Below, piece by piece: positions 1 to 13,478 of a DNA stretch of 64,000 nucleotides. The notes beneath the pieces are model-generated. The model had not been told where the DNA came from, did no database searches, and saw nothing but the letters and a program-made list of their open reading frames with translations. Made by a program: the position numbers and the translations under genes. This DNA is from Tilletiaria anomala UBC 951 (lineage: Eukaryota; Basidiomycota; Exobasidiomycetes; Georgefischeriales; Tilletiariaceae). The stretch spans positions 1 through 64,000 of the forward strand of contig NW_013546937.1 in assembly GCF_000711695.1 (NCBI RefSeq). The letters are read 5' to 3'. Within the stretch, counting starts at the first letter, position 1. Every line of letters starts with the position of its first letter.

Positions 1-84
1 TACCCCAATCTCTCACTTTGCTGTCTCGCTTCGACCATTCAGAGCAAGTAGTCAAAGACAGCCGCGGTCTGCTACAGATTCATC

Positions 85-2629
<2,545 letters not shown>

Positions 2630-3597
2630 AAGCCGCGGCGGACATGCAGCATGGTCAGTTTTCTCGCTTTTCGGGAGCAGGGACGCACATGCCGTAATCA
2701 TCAAGTCACACGGCAAGTTATCACGAGGTGGAAGAAGGCGGGGGGCGGAGTATAGCAAGTCAGCAGCCGATCAAACGTTTTCGTTTCTTCGAGCTGTATG
2801 CTTGGATCTTCCCAACGCGCCGATCAGCTAGCGTTGATCATGGACGTGGACAGCCCTGCATTGTGCATCGCGTTCGTTCTCCCTCTATCGTTTTGGCGCA
2901 CGAGTAGCGAGCGAGAAAGCTCGGAACAGTTCCCAACAACAACTACATCATCAACAACATCGTCATCGGTGTGGAATGAGTATACGTCTCTGGTGTCGTT
3001 GGTTCTCGCAGGCGTGTGTACGCATAGAAACGAATGAATTTGAATGTAATTACTCTTTGATCGCTGTGGAGCGTTCGCCGCCGCGGTCTTCCACTGTCGA
3101 AAATGAGCGCCATGATATTTCCAGAGCGTCATGATATCTCTTTGCTGCCGACTTCTTTGACAGCTCTTGAGAATATCATTCTCATGGTTGCAACTTGCGA
3201 GTTGGAGGTAAAGAAGGAGCGATAAACGATAGGTTACTTATTCCCTCTCCAAGCTGAAGCCTGTTTGGGCCCTTGAGCCTCTGATTATAGGTTGGAGAGG
3301 GAGAAAAGAGATGATAGGGATACGTACGTAATCAACCAGACAGGTGGGAACTCGACTCGTGAGACCAAGTGTCGTTCGTAAACGCGTCAACATTTCCTTT
3401 CGCTGGTTCTCATCACCCCCATTCGGCATGTCCTTGGCTCTCCGCGCACCCTTTGAAACGGCCGATTCTTGCGCAGCAACTTTATCGTGCTCCATTTGCG
3501 ACATTGCCTGCACATTGTACGCGTCGGTTATTTATTCCCCTTGCGTGTGAAACTACTTCGCATTCGACTGCTGCGCAGCGCGGACAGGAGAGCCATA
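2630..3597. other. Intergenic: GFA1 3' end to CDC26
   Basis: About 1 kb with only short unsupported open frames. It must hold the GFA1 3' UTR and the CDC26 promoter. I see no RNA gene, no repeat and no convincing TATA box. Confidence 0.6.
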
Positions 3598-3858
3598 ATG
3601 ATTCGCAGACCGCCTACGCGCATCACGATTTCGCAAAAGGAAGTTGACGAGGTCATCGCCAAGCGCAAGGAAGCCAGAGCAAGCGCAGGTAGGGCTGGCG
3701 AAGACTCGGAGATGAGCGACGCGCAGCAACAGCGGCCTGCTCTCCAAGGCGACTCCTCGGCGAACGATGCACCGTTAGGTGCATCTCTGCATCCTGCAGA
3801 TGCGAGGGCCAGAGCACGAGAGCAGATGACTACTGCTCAGCGACTTGGAGCACAATGA
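3598..3858 (+). CDS. CDC26: Anaphase-promoting complex subunit CDC26
   Basis: Small 86-residue protein starting MIRRPPTRITISQKEVDEV. This matches the hallmark N-terminus of Cdc26 (human begins MLRRKPTRLELKLDDIEEF). In the APC/C ubiquitin ligase that segment threads into the TPR superhelix of Cdc16/Apc6 and stabilises it, with the initiator methionine buried. A second family trace is REQM near the C-terminus, followed by an Arg a few residues on. The middle is disordered and rich in Gln, Ala and acidic residues. It is a single exon. The reading frame is open upstream, but 3598 is the first ATG and is where homology begins. The short length is normal for the family (about 80-120 residues). The call rests mainly on the N-terminal motif. 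Confidence 0.85.
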   Translation: MIRRPPTRITISQKEVDEVIAKRKEARASAGRAGEDSEMSDAQQQRPALQGDSSANDAPLGASLHPADARARAREQMTTAQRLGAQ

Positions 3859-6369
3859 AGCAAGTCAGGCATGCCGGGCTCAAGAAAGATAGCCCCCTAT
3901 AACACCCCTATAGCAGATGGCTGCATTTCTCCCTATTCGCCGAGGTATGGAATGTGAACATACTCGCGCCATCGTCCATCCAAGCACAGCTTCCATCCGC
4001 ATAAAGGAACGTTCAAGCGACTTCCTTCAACTTGCTCACACATTAAATTTCATTCTCAAAGCACGTGCTCCGGCCGCCCAGTTGCAGGGGGCCTAACATC
4101 TTTGCTGGCTGTGGTCGCCCACGAAGACAGCGTCTACGTCAGCATCTTGGAGATGCACCGAACAACCAGCATTGCCTCTTCACGACTACCAAGAGTCGCG
4201 GAGGCGGATTCTTATGAGACGACCATATCCTCCCGCATGGTGGCGCTGGTCTGTGTCTGCAAGGCGGGCCGTGCACTTAAGAGTCACTTTTTCCCTTCGG
4301 AACCAGCTATCCTGCTAAGATCAGGGCCGAACCTCGATAAGGCCTATCACATGGAACATTAAGAATGTCGCATGGTCGGTGTCCTCGGGCGAGCCGAATC
4401 AGGGGCATGCAACGGAGAATGTCGGCCATTTGCGACGCGGATAACGGCTGGCGCCGGGCGAAAAGTATTGTAATATCGCACCCTACGAGTAACGAGACAC
4501 CTTGATGGAACTGCAAACCTGATAATCCATCTCATCCACCTTACCACATGCAAGACGTAGCGTTGGATGCCCTAAAATTGCCCTGGATATACCTGTTCCT
4601 ACTCTCTCCTTATGCGCCAATGGCTTGCAGCGCTTTTACAAAACGTCAATCGACTCTGCGATGAGAGTCATCATATTTTTCGTTCTTCTCACCCCGACGT
4701 GAGAGAGAAGTTCACAAGCCGAAACGAGGTCCGTATGGCATAAAGTGTGTAGGGAGCGCCGAGGACGGGGGTGGCACATGTGTGGTGTGCAGGAGGATGG
4801 GTACATAGGGTTACGCATCGCCAGTTGTGCCGTTGATCTCGGGAGTGTCTACTAGTCTATGGCTGTGAAAAGATTCAAAAGAATAGAATGACGTATCTAA
4901 GCTTGAGGGCACACATGCAGGAGTTGACAGAAAAAGAAAGAAAGGGGCATGCAAGAAATACGTCACCGCGAGCTTGTGCAGTGCGCTCAGAGTAGACTGG
5001 CTTCGATCACTTTCCATTTCCTCGGAGATCGTGGAACGAAAAAAAGGTTGGTTTCTGCCTGCGGATGTTGTGGGCTGCAGCGGTAGCGACGGACATCCCC
5101 TCTGTGCAAGCAAGCTCATCAAGGTAGCCATTGGCCGGAGCACTGCTGGACACGGCTGCTCGCTGGCAAGAAGGCAATCCATTGACTGCGTCTGCTGCAC
5201 GCCCAACTGACCCTTTCCCGATGCTCTTCCGACAGACAGCATCCGTGCGCTGTCGTCCAGCCTTCCTCGCCTCCTTCGTCACCGTGATGCGTGTGACCGC
5301 GTTCCATCCTCGGGCTTTCAAGTATCCTCGTTGCCCAGCCCCGCCCATCGACGATGAGACACGCGCTTCGCTCACGGACCCGGCTGGCTGAGCTCAACCC
5401 TTTTATGGCGCTCAACCCGGGGGCAGCGGAACTGTACAATCTGGCACAGTCTTTCAAATGTGTAGAAATGCATATGCCCTCGCGGCGCCCAATGGCTGTC
5501 ATTGCGATGGTTTCCAAACGCCCTCCAGAGAAAGGCTGTGAAAAGTTCCTGGTGAGCCGTGCGGGTCCACGGAATGCATGTCACCGTGGCTCACTTTTGG
5601 GCAGGCAGCTCGGGACCTCTAGAGATGTGCCGAAACGAGAGGGTTTAGGTGCGAGTCACTTTCTGGACAAAGACTGCAGTGAGTTCGTTGGGGCTAGAGA
5701 GACATTGGCGGATTGCGATGAGATGCGTATGGCTATTATTTATTCAATGTGAAATGGGCGTTGCACACACAAGATATAGTCCGCATGTCAAACAAGAATG
5801 GAAGCTGAACCCGATCTCTGTTTCCTACACTTGCAAGGTGGCCGAACGCTTTGGCGGTCGCTCCTGATGACGACCGACAGTCGGCGGGCGGGTGAAGATG
5901 CAGAACTTTTGTCGACACTACACCTCCAGACTTCCAGACTGGTGTCTGATTCCGTCCGTGAGAGGTGCCACTGCGCTGCCTGCTCCTGCGCGGGCCCCGA
6001 TGATGATGCAGACTCGCTAAGGCTGCGAGGACGTGCCGCCTTTCTGCTTGCTTGGTAATAATCCCATTGAGAGCCCTTGGACGGGGTGCTCGTCCAACCC
6101 GTCACATGGGACCCTCGTCATTATCAAACCACCATACACAGTTCGTACGTGTGCAAGAATGCATCTCATCATCGGTGCATCGCGCGTCGGGCTCCTTTCG
6201 TATATAAGCAAGCGATGCATCCAGCATATGCTTGTGCTGAGGATGTATGCCATACCATACCGCCGAAGCATATTGCATCCACGTGCATCCAACTATTCCG
6301 TGAGCAAGTGCACACTATACATCACAGAAGCACAACAGCCTACAGAGCACCTTATCGCCAAGCAACATT
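3859..6369. other. Gene-poor intergenic region, 2.5 kb
   Basis: Only short frames (the longest are about 130-180 codons), none with recognisable domains, signal peptides or plausible spliced partners. I see no RNA gene. The last 170 bp contain a TATA-like element in front of the HAM1-like gene. A lineage-specific small gene or non-coding RNA cannot be excluded. Confidence 0.5.
6201..6208 (+). promoter_or_regulatory. TATA-like box upstream of the HAM1-like gene
   Basis: TATATAAG lies about 165 bp before the ATG at 6370, in the right orientation. This spacing would give a 5' UTR of roughly 130 nt. It is a sequence match only, without transcript evidence. Confidence 0.4.
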
Positions 6370-8973
6370 ATGACAGGTTCCAATTCATCAGGCTGCGAGC
6401 CGCTCCTGCCCTCGCATCGAAGCCAAGAGCAATCCGCGAAAGACTACGGCGCGACTGCGCAGCAAAAGGAGAATCCTGCTGCAGGTCAAGCCAAACAGAT
6501 CACTCAGCAAGCGCACCAGAGCCTGCAAAGGGCCAAACCCGACATCGAGTATGCTGTCGCTGCGCTTAAGGCTGGCAAACTTCCAAGTGAGTCATTTTCG
6601 CCATCCCTGCGTGCCACGGTGCTTTCTAGAGGCTGATTTGCATAATTTCTCGGGTGTAAAGGCACGGAGCAGTTGAGCAAGTGGGTGGACTACCTTCAGT
6701 CCACCTCTATCTTCCAGACTGGCCCATACAACAAGACCGGTGCGCTCTCCGAAGAAGGCGAACGAATCATCTCCGACTTTAAAAATGTTCTTTACCAGCT
6801 CAAGCAGCTCGCAGAGCTCAAGAATGACGATGACAAGTTTCAGAGGTTCATGTACCACTCGTCGCAAGCGTCGATCGCTACGGACCTGTCCGACCCATCA
6901 GCTTTCACACCCAGCCAACGCCAGCTCCGCAAGGACAGCGAGCGCGCCGTCAACGCTCTCCGCAAGCTTGGTTGGCTCATCGTGACCGACGAGGCTTTCA
7001 ACCACATCATTGCTGATCTGTTCTTTGCCAGCAGGGAGCTGCTCGCCGACGCTGCGAGCGTCGCGTCGGACAAGATCCGTGAAGTCAGCGAGCGCGCCAG
7101 GCCTTCTGAGAGTGCCAAGTCTGCCAGCGGAGTCGAGAAGCGCGACACCGCCCTCGGCATCGGCCACGGCCGCATGTCCAGCGAGAGTGAGGAGAACACC
7201 AAGCAGAAGGGCAGGGTTAGCGGCCTCAATGTTGACGCTGACAAGCTCAAGCGCGACGTCAAGGACCTGGCGAGCAACGCCAAGAAGTGGATCGAGGAGC
7301 GCACTGGCTCATCAGAGGACGCCAAGGACGACCTCATTGAGCGCCTCAAGAAGACTATCATCTCCATCCAGGAGCATGAAGAGTACCAGGAGTCTGTCGA
7401 TGTGCTCATCGACCTCATCAAAAAGTACGGCAAGGAGGTCAAGTCCGCTGCTGAACAGGCCAAGGAGGATGGAAAGGAGAAGATCAACGCCAACGACCAC
7501 GTCGACAAGGCGGCGCGCAACTTGAAAGCCATAGTCGAGGCTTTTGCAAACGGAAAGTGCCTCGACCCCGTCCTAGATGCCTTCAAACAGGTCGCAGAGG
7601 ACATCCGTAAAGACGGCCGCCTCTCAGCATACTTCTCCGAGGTCAGCCATTTCATCGAGCGCTGCCTCAAAGATTCGGGCTACGTTACCACTTCTAAGGC
7701 GTCTCGACGCATCGACAGTCTCTACGACCGCGCGCAGGAGTTGCAAAACTCGAACTCCGACTGGAAGAAAGACGCGCAGAACCTCAGCGAGAGGCTGCAA
7801 GAGTTCAGCGAGGCGCTGTGCAGCGACGAAGACAGCTGCGGACTTCTCGTCGCGTTCCAGAAGCTCGGCGCCGACCTCGAGACGCTCGCTGAGCAGACAG
7901 TCAAGCTGCTGCAAGGCCAAGCGCATGGTTTGTACCGAGACATTGCCGATGTCTGGCTGCCCCGCGTCCTTTCGAGCATCAGCCATGTCCCGCTACCCAA
8001 GATCGAGTTCAAGAGCGCCGATGTCGACGTCATTGTAGATGGCATTAACCTCGCGGCAAGCTCTGGCAACTTCATCCCGGACCGTATCCAAATCCTCAAC
8101 AGGAACGAGGTGCAGCTGCACAACGGCTATGCTGCATTTGCTACCACGTTTGACAGCGAGATCACCGTTCGTGTCGAGGGTCTGCGCATCATGGCTTCCG
8201 ACGTTGCCTTCTACATCCACCGCAAGAACGCCTACTTCCACCGTCGCGATTGGGGCCTGCTCTCGCTCGACGCCAGCAGCCCTAAGGGCATTTCTCTCAT
8301 GATCCATCTCGAGAACGCCAAACCCGAAGATCGCGAGTCGTACATGAAAGTCAAGAAGGTGGACGTCGACATTTCGCAGCTAAACATTAGTGTGCGCCAG
8401 TCGCACCACCCTATCCAGAACTTCCTCTTCATCCCTCTCGCGCGCCCTGCGCTGCGCACGATCATCGGCAAGCTGCTCGAGGAGCAGATATCCTCTGCTC
8501 TCGAAGACTCCGATAAGCAGCTCTTCGCCATGCATGAGCGCAGCGTCGCCCTCTCCAAGTACTCTGGCGCTGCATTCAACCCTTTCTCCTCTGCACCCGG
8601 CGGCGGCGGGACCCCGTCCATCACCGGCTACTTCAACGCCCTCTTCGGCAGTGGCATCAACCCCTTCAGCCTCGGTTCCGGAGGTAGCTCTTCCGTCTCG
8701 GTCGGCAAGCGCGGCATCGTCAAAAAGGGCAGGAGCGGCGAGTGGCTGCTCGCCATCGGCTCGCCTCAGCCGATCATCGATGCCGACGCCGGCCCCAAGG
8801 GTTGGGCAGAAAAGCACAGGCGAGAAGCAGAGGAGGCAAAGAGGAAGTTCGAAATGCTCACCAGCAAGGGAAAAGCTGAGCTCCGCAAGTCGGCCGCCGA
8901 GACGGATGCCAAGGCAAGCGAGATGGCCAAAGAGGACGACTGGAGGAGCGATGCTTTCGACATCCCCGTCTGA
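6370..8973 (+). CDS. HAM1-like protein (HAM1_N/DUF5923 plus HAM1_C/DUF4449)
   Basis: Two exons, 6370-6586 and 6662-8973, joined as AGC across a 75 nt intron; 842 residues. The N-terminal part fits the fungal HAM1 N-terminal helical region: the pattern LPSTEQLSKWVDYL, then LSEEGERIISDF and KNDDDKFQRFMY. The middle is strongly helical, charged and coiled-coil-like. The C-terminal part (from about residue 500) has the HAM1_C pattern with LPKIEFKSADVDVIVDGINL, IRRK-type turns and HPIQNFLFIPLARPALR, a BPI/LBP-related lipid-binding fold. The Neurospora namesake is linked to hyphal anastomosis; the exact biochemical role is not established. A low-complexity Gly/Ser stretch near residue 740 precedes a charged C-terminal tail. 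The family is well supported; function in this organism is inferred. Confidence 0.85.
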
Positions 8974-9160
8974 AGGACGTCCTCCTCACCTCATACTTTC
9001 TTTACGCAGCATTAAGCCTAGCCTCTGTTCCGGTGTCTTGGGAATCTGCGTGGATTCGTCAATAATAGTAGGGCAATACCAAGCTAGTTGTACCACGCTC
9101 GCATCTCGTGTACTGTATCAACGTTGCAATTGTTCGAATTTCCTACACATTTACAATCGA

Positions 9161-10362
9161 CTACTGCAAGCGCTCTTTCCGCAGGTCGCCAAGCGCATGC
9201 CGTCCTGTGAGCAGCGTCGCCACACCGCCGACGAGAAGCCATGGGATCATCTTAAAGAGCGTCATCGAAGGCCCACCGAGCCAGTACCTGGCAGCGAGTA
9301 GCTCGAGGTAGATGAGTGAGATGAGCAGGGGCGCACGCTTGGCTGTCAGCGAGGAGATTTGCAATGGTAATGAGCGGAGCTGGGTAGCGTGGAGCAAGAA
9401 GAGTCAGCGTCTGATACTAGGATTGTTGGATGAAAAGAGGTAGGTTATTCACCAGCATAAGCAGGACAAGCCATGGTGCAGCGACTGTACCGATGGCAAC
9501 TGCCAAGCTGACAATGCGGGGCGGCATGGTCTCGCTCGCTGGAACTCCGAACGTGTGCCACCTCTCCTCCCATCCATGGAATCCCTGCTCCTTCTCCTGT
9601 GTACGTCGTGCTGATGGCAATTCGTCTGGGCTGCGACGCAGGACAGCTGGGAGCGCTAGCTCCGTAATCGGGTACGCGAGCGGCTCGGTCGACTCGCCAA
9701 AGCTTCCTACCAGCAGCATCAGGGCGAGCTTCCCGGACGAGCTCAGAATGTCCGCAGGCAGACGGTCCATTCGCTGCATGAGGACGGGAACAAGGTCATG
9801 CGGTGAGTGTGAAGGAGCTGGGGAAGGGAATGTCCCGTTCACGAATGCTCTACTTACCAAGCTGTAGGTAGCCTTGCCGGTATTCTTCTTGACCGGCAGC
9901 ACCGTAGTGTCTTGTACGGCAGGGTTGTCCAAATCAGAGAGGACCATGAAGACCTGGTGCGGCGGTCGTTGCTTCTCCTCTACGCTCTGCGAGGGATCTT
10001 TGACTTTGAATACCACGCGGAGGATCTCATCGGCATCGAGCGTTAGCGGTTGCGCGACGTCGATTGGAGATGACGACGAGAATCTGTTGTCGGGCCAGGT
10101 AACAAAGCAAGTGTTAAGTGTTAGCAACGCGTCCTTCCAGACGAACATGAAGACGAATCCATTCGTTCATCTCCCCCGCGTTTTCAGATATGAAAAGTCA
10201 TGCTCACGTCTTGGATATGCGTGATGAACCGTCGATGGACGAGACGGACAGCTTGCCGTCGTGCACCCTGAAGCTCACGCCGAAAGCCGAAAGCGCGAAC
10301 ATCAGTAGCGTCAGCGCTGCAGCCAGCAAGCTGGGCGTCATCGTCTTTCGTAGCGAGGACAT
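9161..10362 (-). CDS. SWP1: Oligosaccharyltransferase subunit SWP1 / ribophorin II
   Basis: Subunit of the ER oligosaccharyltransferase that transfers the lipid-linked glycan to Asn residues. Exons on the minus strand: 10362-10208, 10083-9858, 9773-9453 and 9379-9161, giving 306 residues. The start at 10362 opens a signal peptide (MSSLRKTM followed by a long Leu/Ala-rich core ending LSAFG). The lumenal part carries the ribophorin II pattern DEILRVVFKVKD, then KATYSL joined to RMDRLPADILSSSGKL. The C-terminus has three hydrophobic segments, as in yeast Swp1. The 84 nt intron 9857-9774 has no in-frame stop, so a naive reading keeps it as coding; homology across the junction shows it is spliced. 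An in-frame ATG 42 nt upstream (10404) exists but would precede the signal peptide. Confidence 0.9.
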
Positions 10363-13300
10363 CCTTGTGTCACCTTGCCTCTGATAGGTCCCTTCCGCAA
10401 TCAACGATATCCAATCAGCAGAAGAAAGCCAACGGCATCATGTATGTCTGTCCTTAGGAAGCATGGGGCATGGCATATGTGAAGAGCGACCGCCGCTGGC
10501 TTAGACTGTGGTTTGTGACGATGGCAGTTAGACTGTCAGAAGCAGGCACTAGCGAGCACTCCGGGACCTTCACTTGTCGAGAAGAATTCTCGGCCGAGAC
10601 GGAGGCGGGCACGCCTACAAACGCGAGCATCAGTCTCCTCAGTCCTTGCGCCATACTCTGGTTGACCCGGACTAGGCTTGTGCCAAGCTCGACCCATCGT
10701 CTTCGTTCGCGTTGTGTCAATCTCGGACACGTTCAGTCCGCCAGTCACAAGACCGGGCTGACACCTTAGAGCAGCTACACGTTGGCGGTCACGTATGGTG
10801 GACGTTTGGTGCTGGGGGGCGCGACTGGGACAGTGACTCGGCCCTCAACCGAAATTGCACGATCATTCGCCTCACACACGACTTTCCATCATTCCGACAA
10901 GGTGATCAATGCCTTCATTCTTGCAAAGTGCTTAAAAGCGAACACGATGACAGGCAGTCCTAGACAATTTTTCGGCATCAAATCTGTTGAGAGGTACCTA
11001 CATGTCTTTAAGTGGCACGTTATCAAGCGAGTCAAGGCAAGTGCTGCGTAGCCACCCATTCCGCTACGGTGACGTGCTATTTGCTCCTGACCACGAGGAC
11101 GACGGCTTTGCAGCGACCTGAAGCGACTGTTTATCCACCACAAATCACTCTGCACCGCTTGGCGCACCTGGAAATTGTGAATTATGATGCATGCATAGCA
11201 ACGCAAGGCCTTCCCCTACGCTCTGACGCTTGGGAGACCTTGTTTACTTTGCCGCTCATTGCCAAGGCAGCGGTAGCGCCGGTCAGCAGCAACCAAGTAG
11301 ACTGCACATGTGCGAGCTAATGTTGAACGCTGAACGGTCTAGAACGAGAAATACCCAAGTTTGCGAATGGCTGGTTGACCCTGGTCGAATATCCTGTCGA
11401 TTCAAGCTGCCCTCCCATATATATAGCATTCGTTTCGCACAATACCCGAGAGTGCACCTGTGCGATCTGTACACAGGCCAGATGCCTGTACGCTGATTGC
11501 CACAGCGCACCGCTTGCTTCGAGAGCAAAAAGCTCTGATCATAAAGCAGGAACGGTTTCGGAATGTATCCAAAATGCGATGACACGTTACACGCATGTTG
11601 ATGCAAGGCGACGCTCACTTCTCTTCACAGGTGCAAAATTTCCAGGGTGCATTGAACAGCTCGGAAGATACAAGCGATGGGACGGCAGCTGATGCGCTGG
11701 TGCGCTGATGGGATATGTGAAATCTGCATGTGTAGTGCAGATCATGCGATCATGTTTGTGGCTATGTATCAAATGTACTGCACCTGAATGATCAAGCGCT
11801 AGAGCACTGCTGGGGCATGTCTGGAACAGAACCTGCCTGTGGTGTCCCTTCGGGAAAGCACAGAAGCCCAAAATGCAAGAAATAGACGAGTGATTTAGAG
11901 GCTTCGGACGGGTACACCTAAGACCCCGCACAAAACGCCAGCGGCTCGCTGCGCGAGCCTCTTGGACACCAGTGTCACAATGCAAGGCTTCGAGGCCTGC
12001 CCTGGCCTGCCATCCGGGCCATCTGGCCTCCAGGGTTGTCGGGCGATATGACTTGCAAGACGCGAAAGGACGCGGATCGGACAGCTCGGTCTTGTTAAAT
12101 AGCTTCGCCTGAGTAAGCTTCCTAGCCTTTTATTTCATAGCCTCAGATCATGCTTCAACATTCAAGTTCAAGGTTCAACAAGGGGCCCGACCTGGTTTGG
12201 TAGGGGAAGATCGCCCCTGTTCAGTGCAATCAGCGCGCCACAGTGGTTGAGGGCTGAAGCTACAAGACAAAAAAGAGCGGTTTGCTCCGGAAAAGTCCAC
12301 CGGCCATTCACTGTGTATGTTTGGACACATGGGATATAGCGTCCAGGTGTCTGGCGTGACGCTGTCCGTTTGCCAGCTGCTGCCCACTGAGGCGCTTCTC
12401 AGAGAATGCTACAGGCAGAGAGTGCTACATCTTATGAACACGGCAATAATTAACCTGTGCGAATATCTGATGCTGACTTCTGTCAGTCATAACGGAGCCG
12501 TGGAGTGGCGGAGTCCAACAGAGTGCAATTCTGGAATAATGAATTTGGATGAGGCAGCGTCGCTCATCCCGCGGGCAAAGAGATGTCGTGATTTTCCTGT
12601 GCGATGTGTCGCGGTTCAGATGTTCAGACATTTATGGACTGGTGGGCCGAAAGGATACAACGACCTGATGACAGCTCTACTGCTCCCTAAAGATTGCAGC
12701 TTTACGGTCTTGCCAAGCCTAGCAGTCTATTTTATTGTCCTCAACGCGCTACATATGTATTACTGTACATTGCAGCATCCTCACGGGCGTCCTGAGGCTC
12801 TGGGCTCTGCCGGGCTTCATGATACATCGCATATCTCCCCCCGCGGTCTGTTGCCGTCTGTCTGTTACGGCCTGGACAGATGGGTTTACAATATACACCG
12901 TGGGTTAGAATTATGGCACGAAAGCAGAGTGACGCGTGAAGAAGGACGCCTGATGAGCGTCTGAGTGCCTAGGGCTTCGGGGAAGCCGGACAGAGCGCCT
13001 GTGGCTTGACTCACTGCACCTTGGCGGAGATCTTGAGGGTTCGGAGCCGACCTATGGAGGGCCCTTTGGGCGTATCCATCCCCCTGAATAGACTCGGAGC
13101 ATCCGAGAGAGAGGAAGCGGCGTGGCGTCACTTTGTGGCTTTATTCGCGCCCTATCCGTAGGCGCGAATTTCTTCCATCTAGGATGTGGGTGAAGAGTAT
13201 GTATATATGGGCGGGCCTTGGGTCCTTTCGTCCATGCGCGACCTCTATCGCTCTGCCCCCCTTCCCCCCCAATCCCCAGATCAATACACGCTCTCGTCGA

Positions 13301-13478
13301 GGTTTGCTTGGAACTCTACTAAAGTCACCGCTGGCCGGTCTCAACGCAGCTTTTACCCTCTTATACACAGTCCCACCCTCAGCAACCTCACCGCACCGCC
13401 ACCTGTCTGCATGCCTCTGCTCGTGGCGCTGGAAATCGATACATCACCCATTCCTGCATACTTTCACCACTGCGCAAC
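10363..13478. other. Gene-poor intergenic region, 3.1 kb
   Basis: No supported gene. One 215-codon frame (12317-12964, plus strand) has no recognisable domain, a random-looking composition and no homologous feel, so I do not call it. TATA-like tracts occur near 11414 and 13200. Compared with the coding blocks the stretch is less GC-rich and lacks codon periodicity. It may hold regulatory DNA for the secreted protein gene, decayed repeats or a non-coding RNA; nothing distinguishes these by eye. Confidence 0.5.

Noticed and set aside
3469-3597. N-terminal extension of CDC26
   Set aside because: Begins with a non-ATG codon; homology starts at MIRRPPTR (3598).
4811-5375. Minus-strand frames of 122-143 codons in the 2.5 kb gap
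   Set aside because: No homology, no consistent splice partners, no plausible domain.
6033-6569. 178-codon frame overlapping the HAM1-like start
   Set aside because: Overlaps the promoter and first exon of the HAM1-like gene in another frame; no domain.
12317-12964. 215-codon open frame on the plus strand
   Set aside because: No domain, signal peptide, codon bias or spliced partner; composition looks like translated non-coding DNA.
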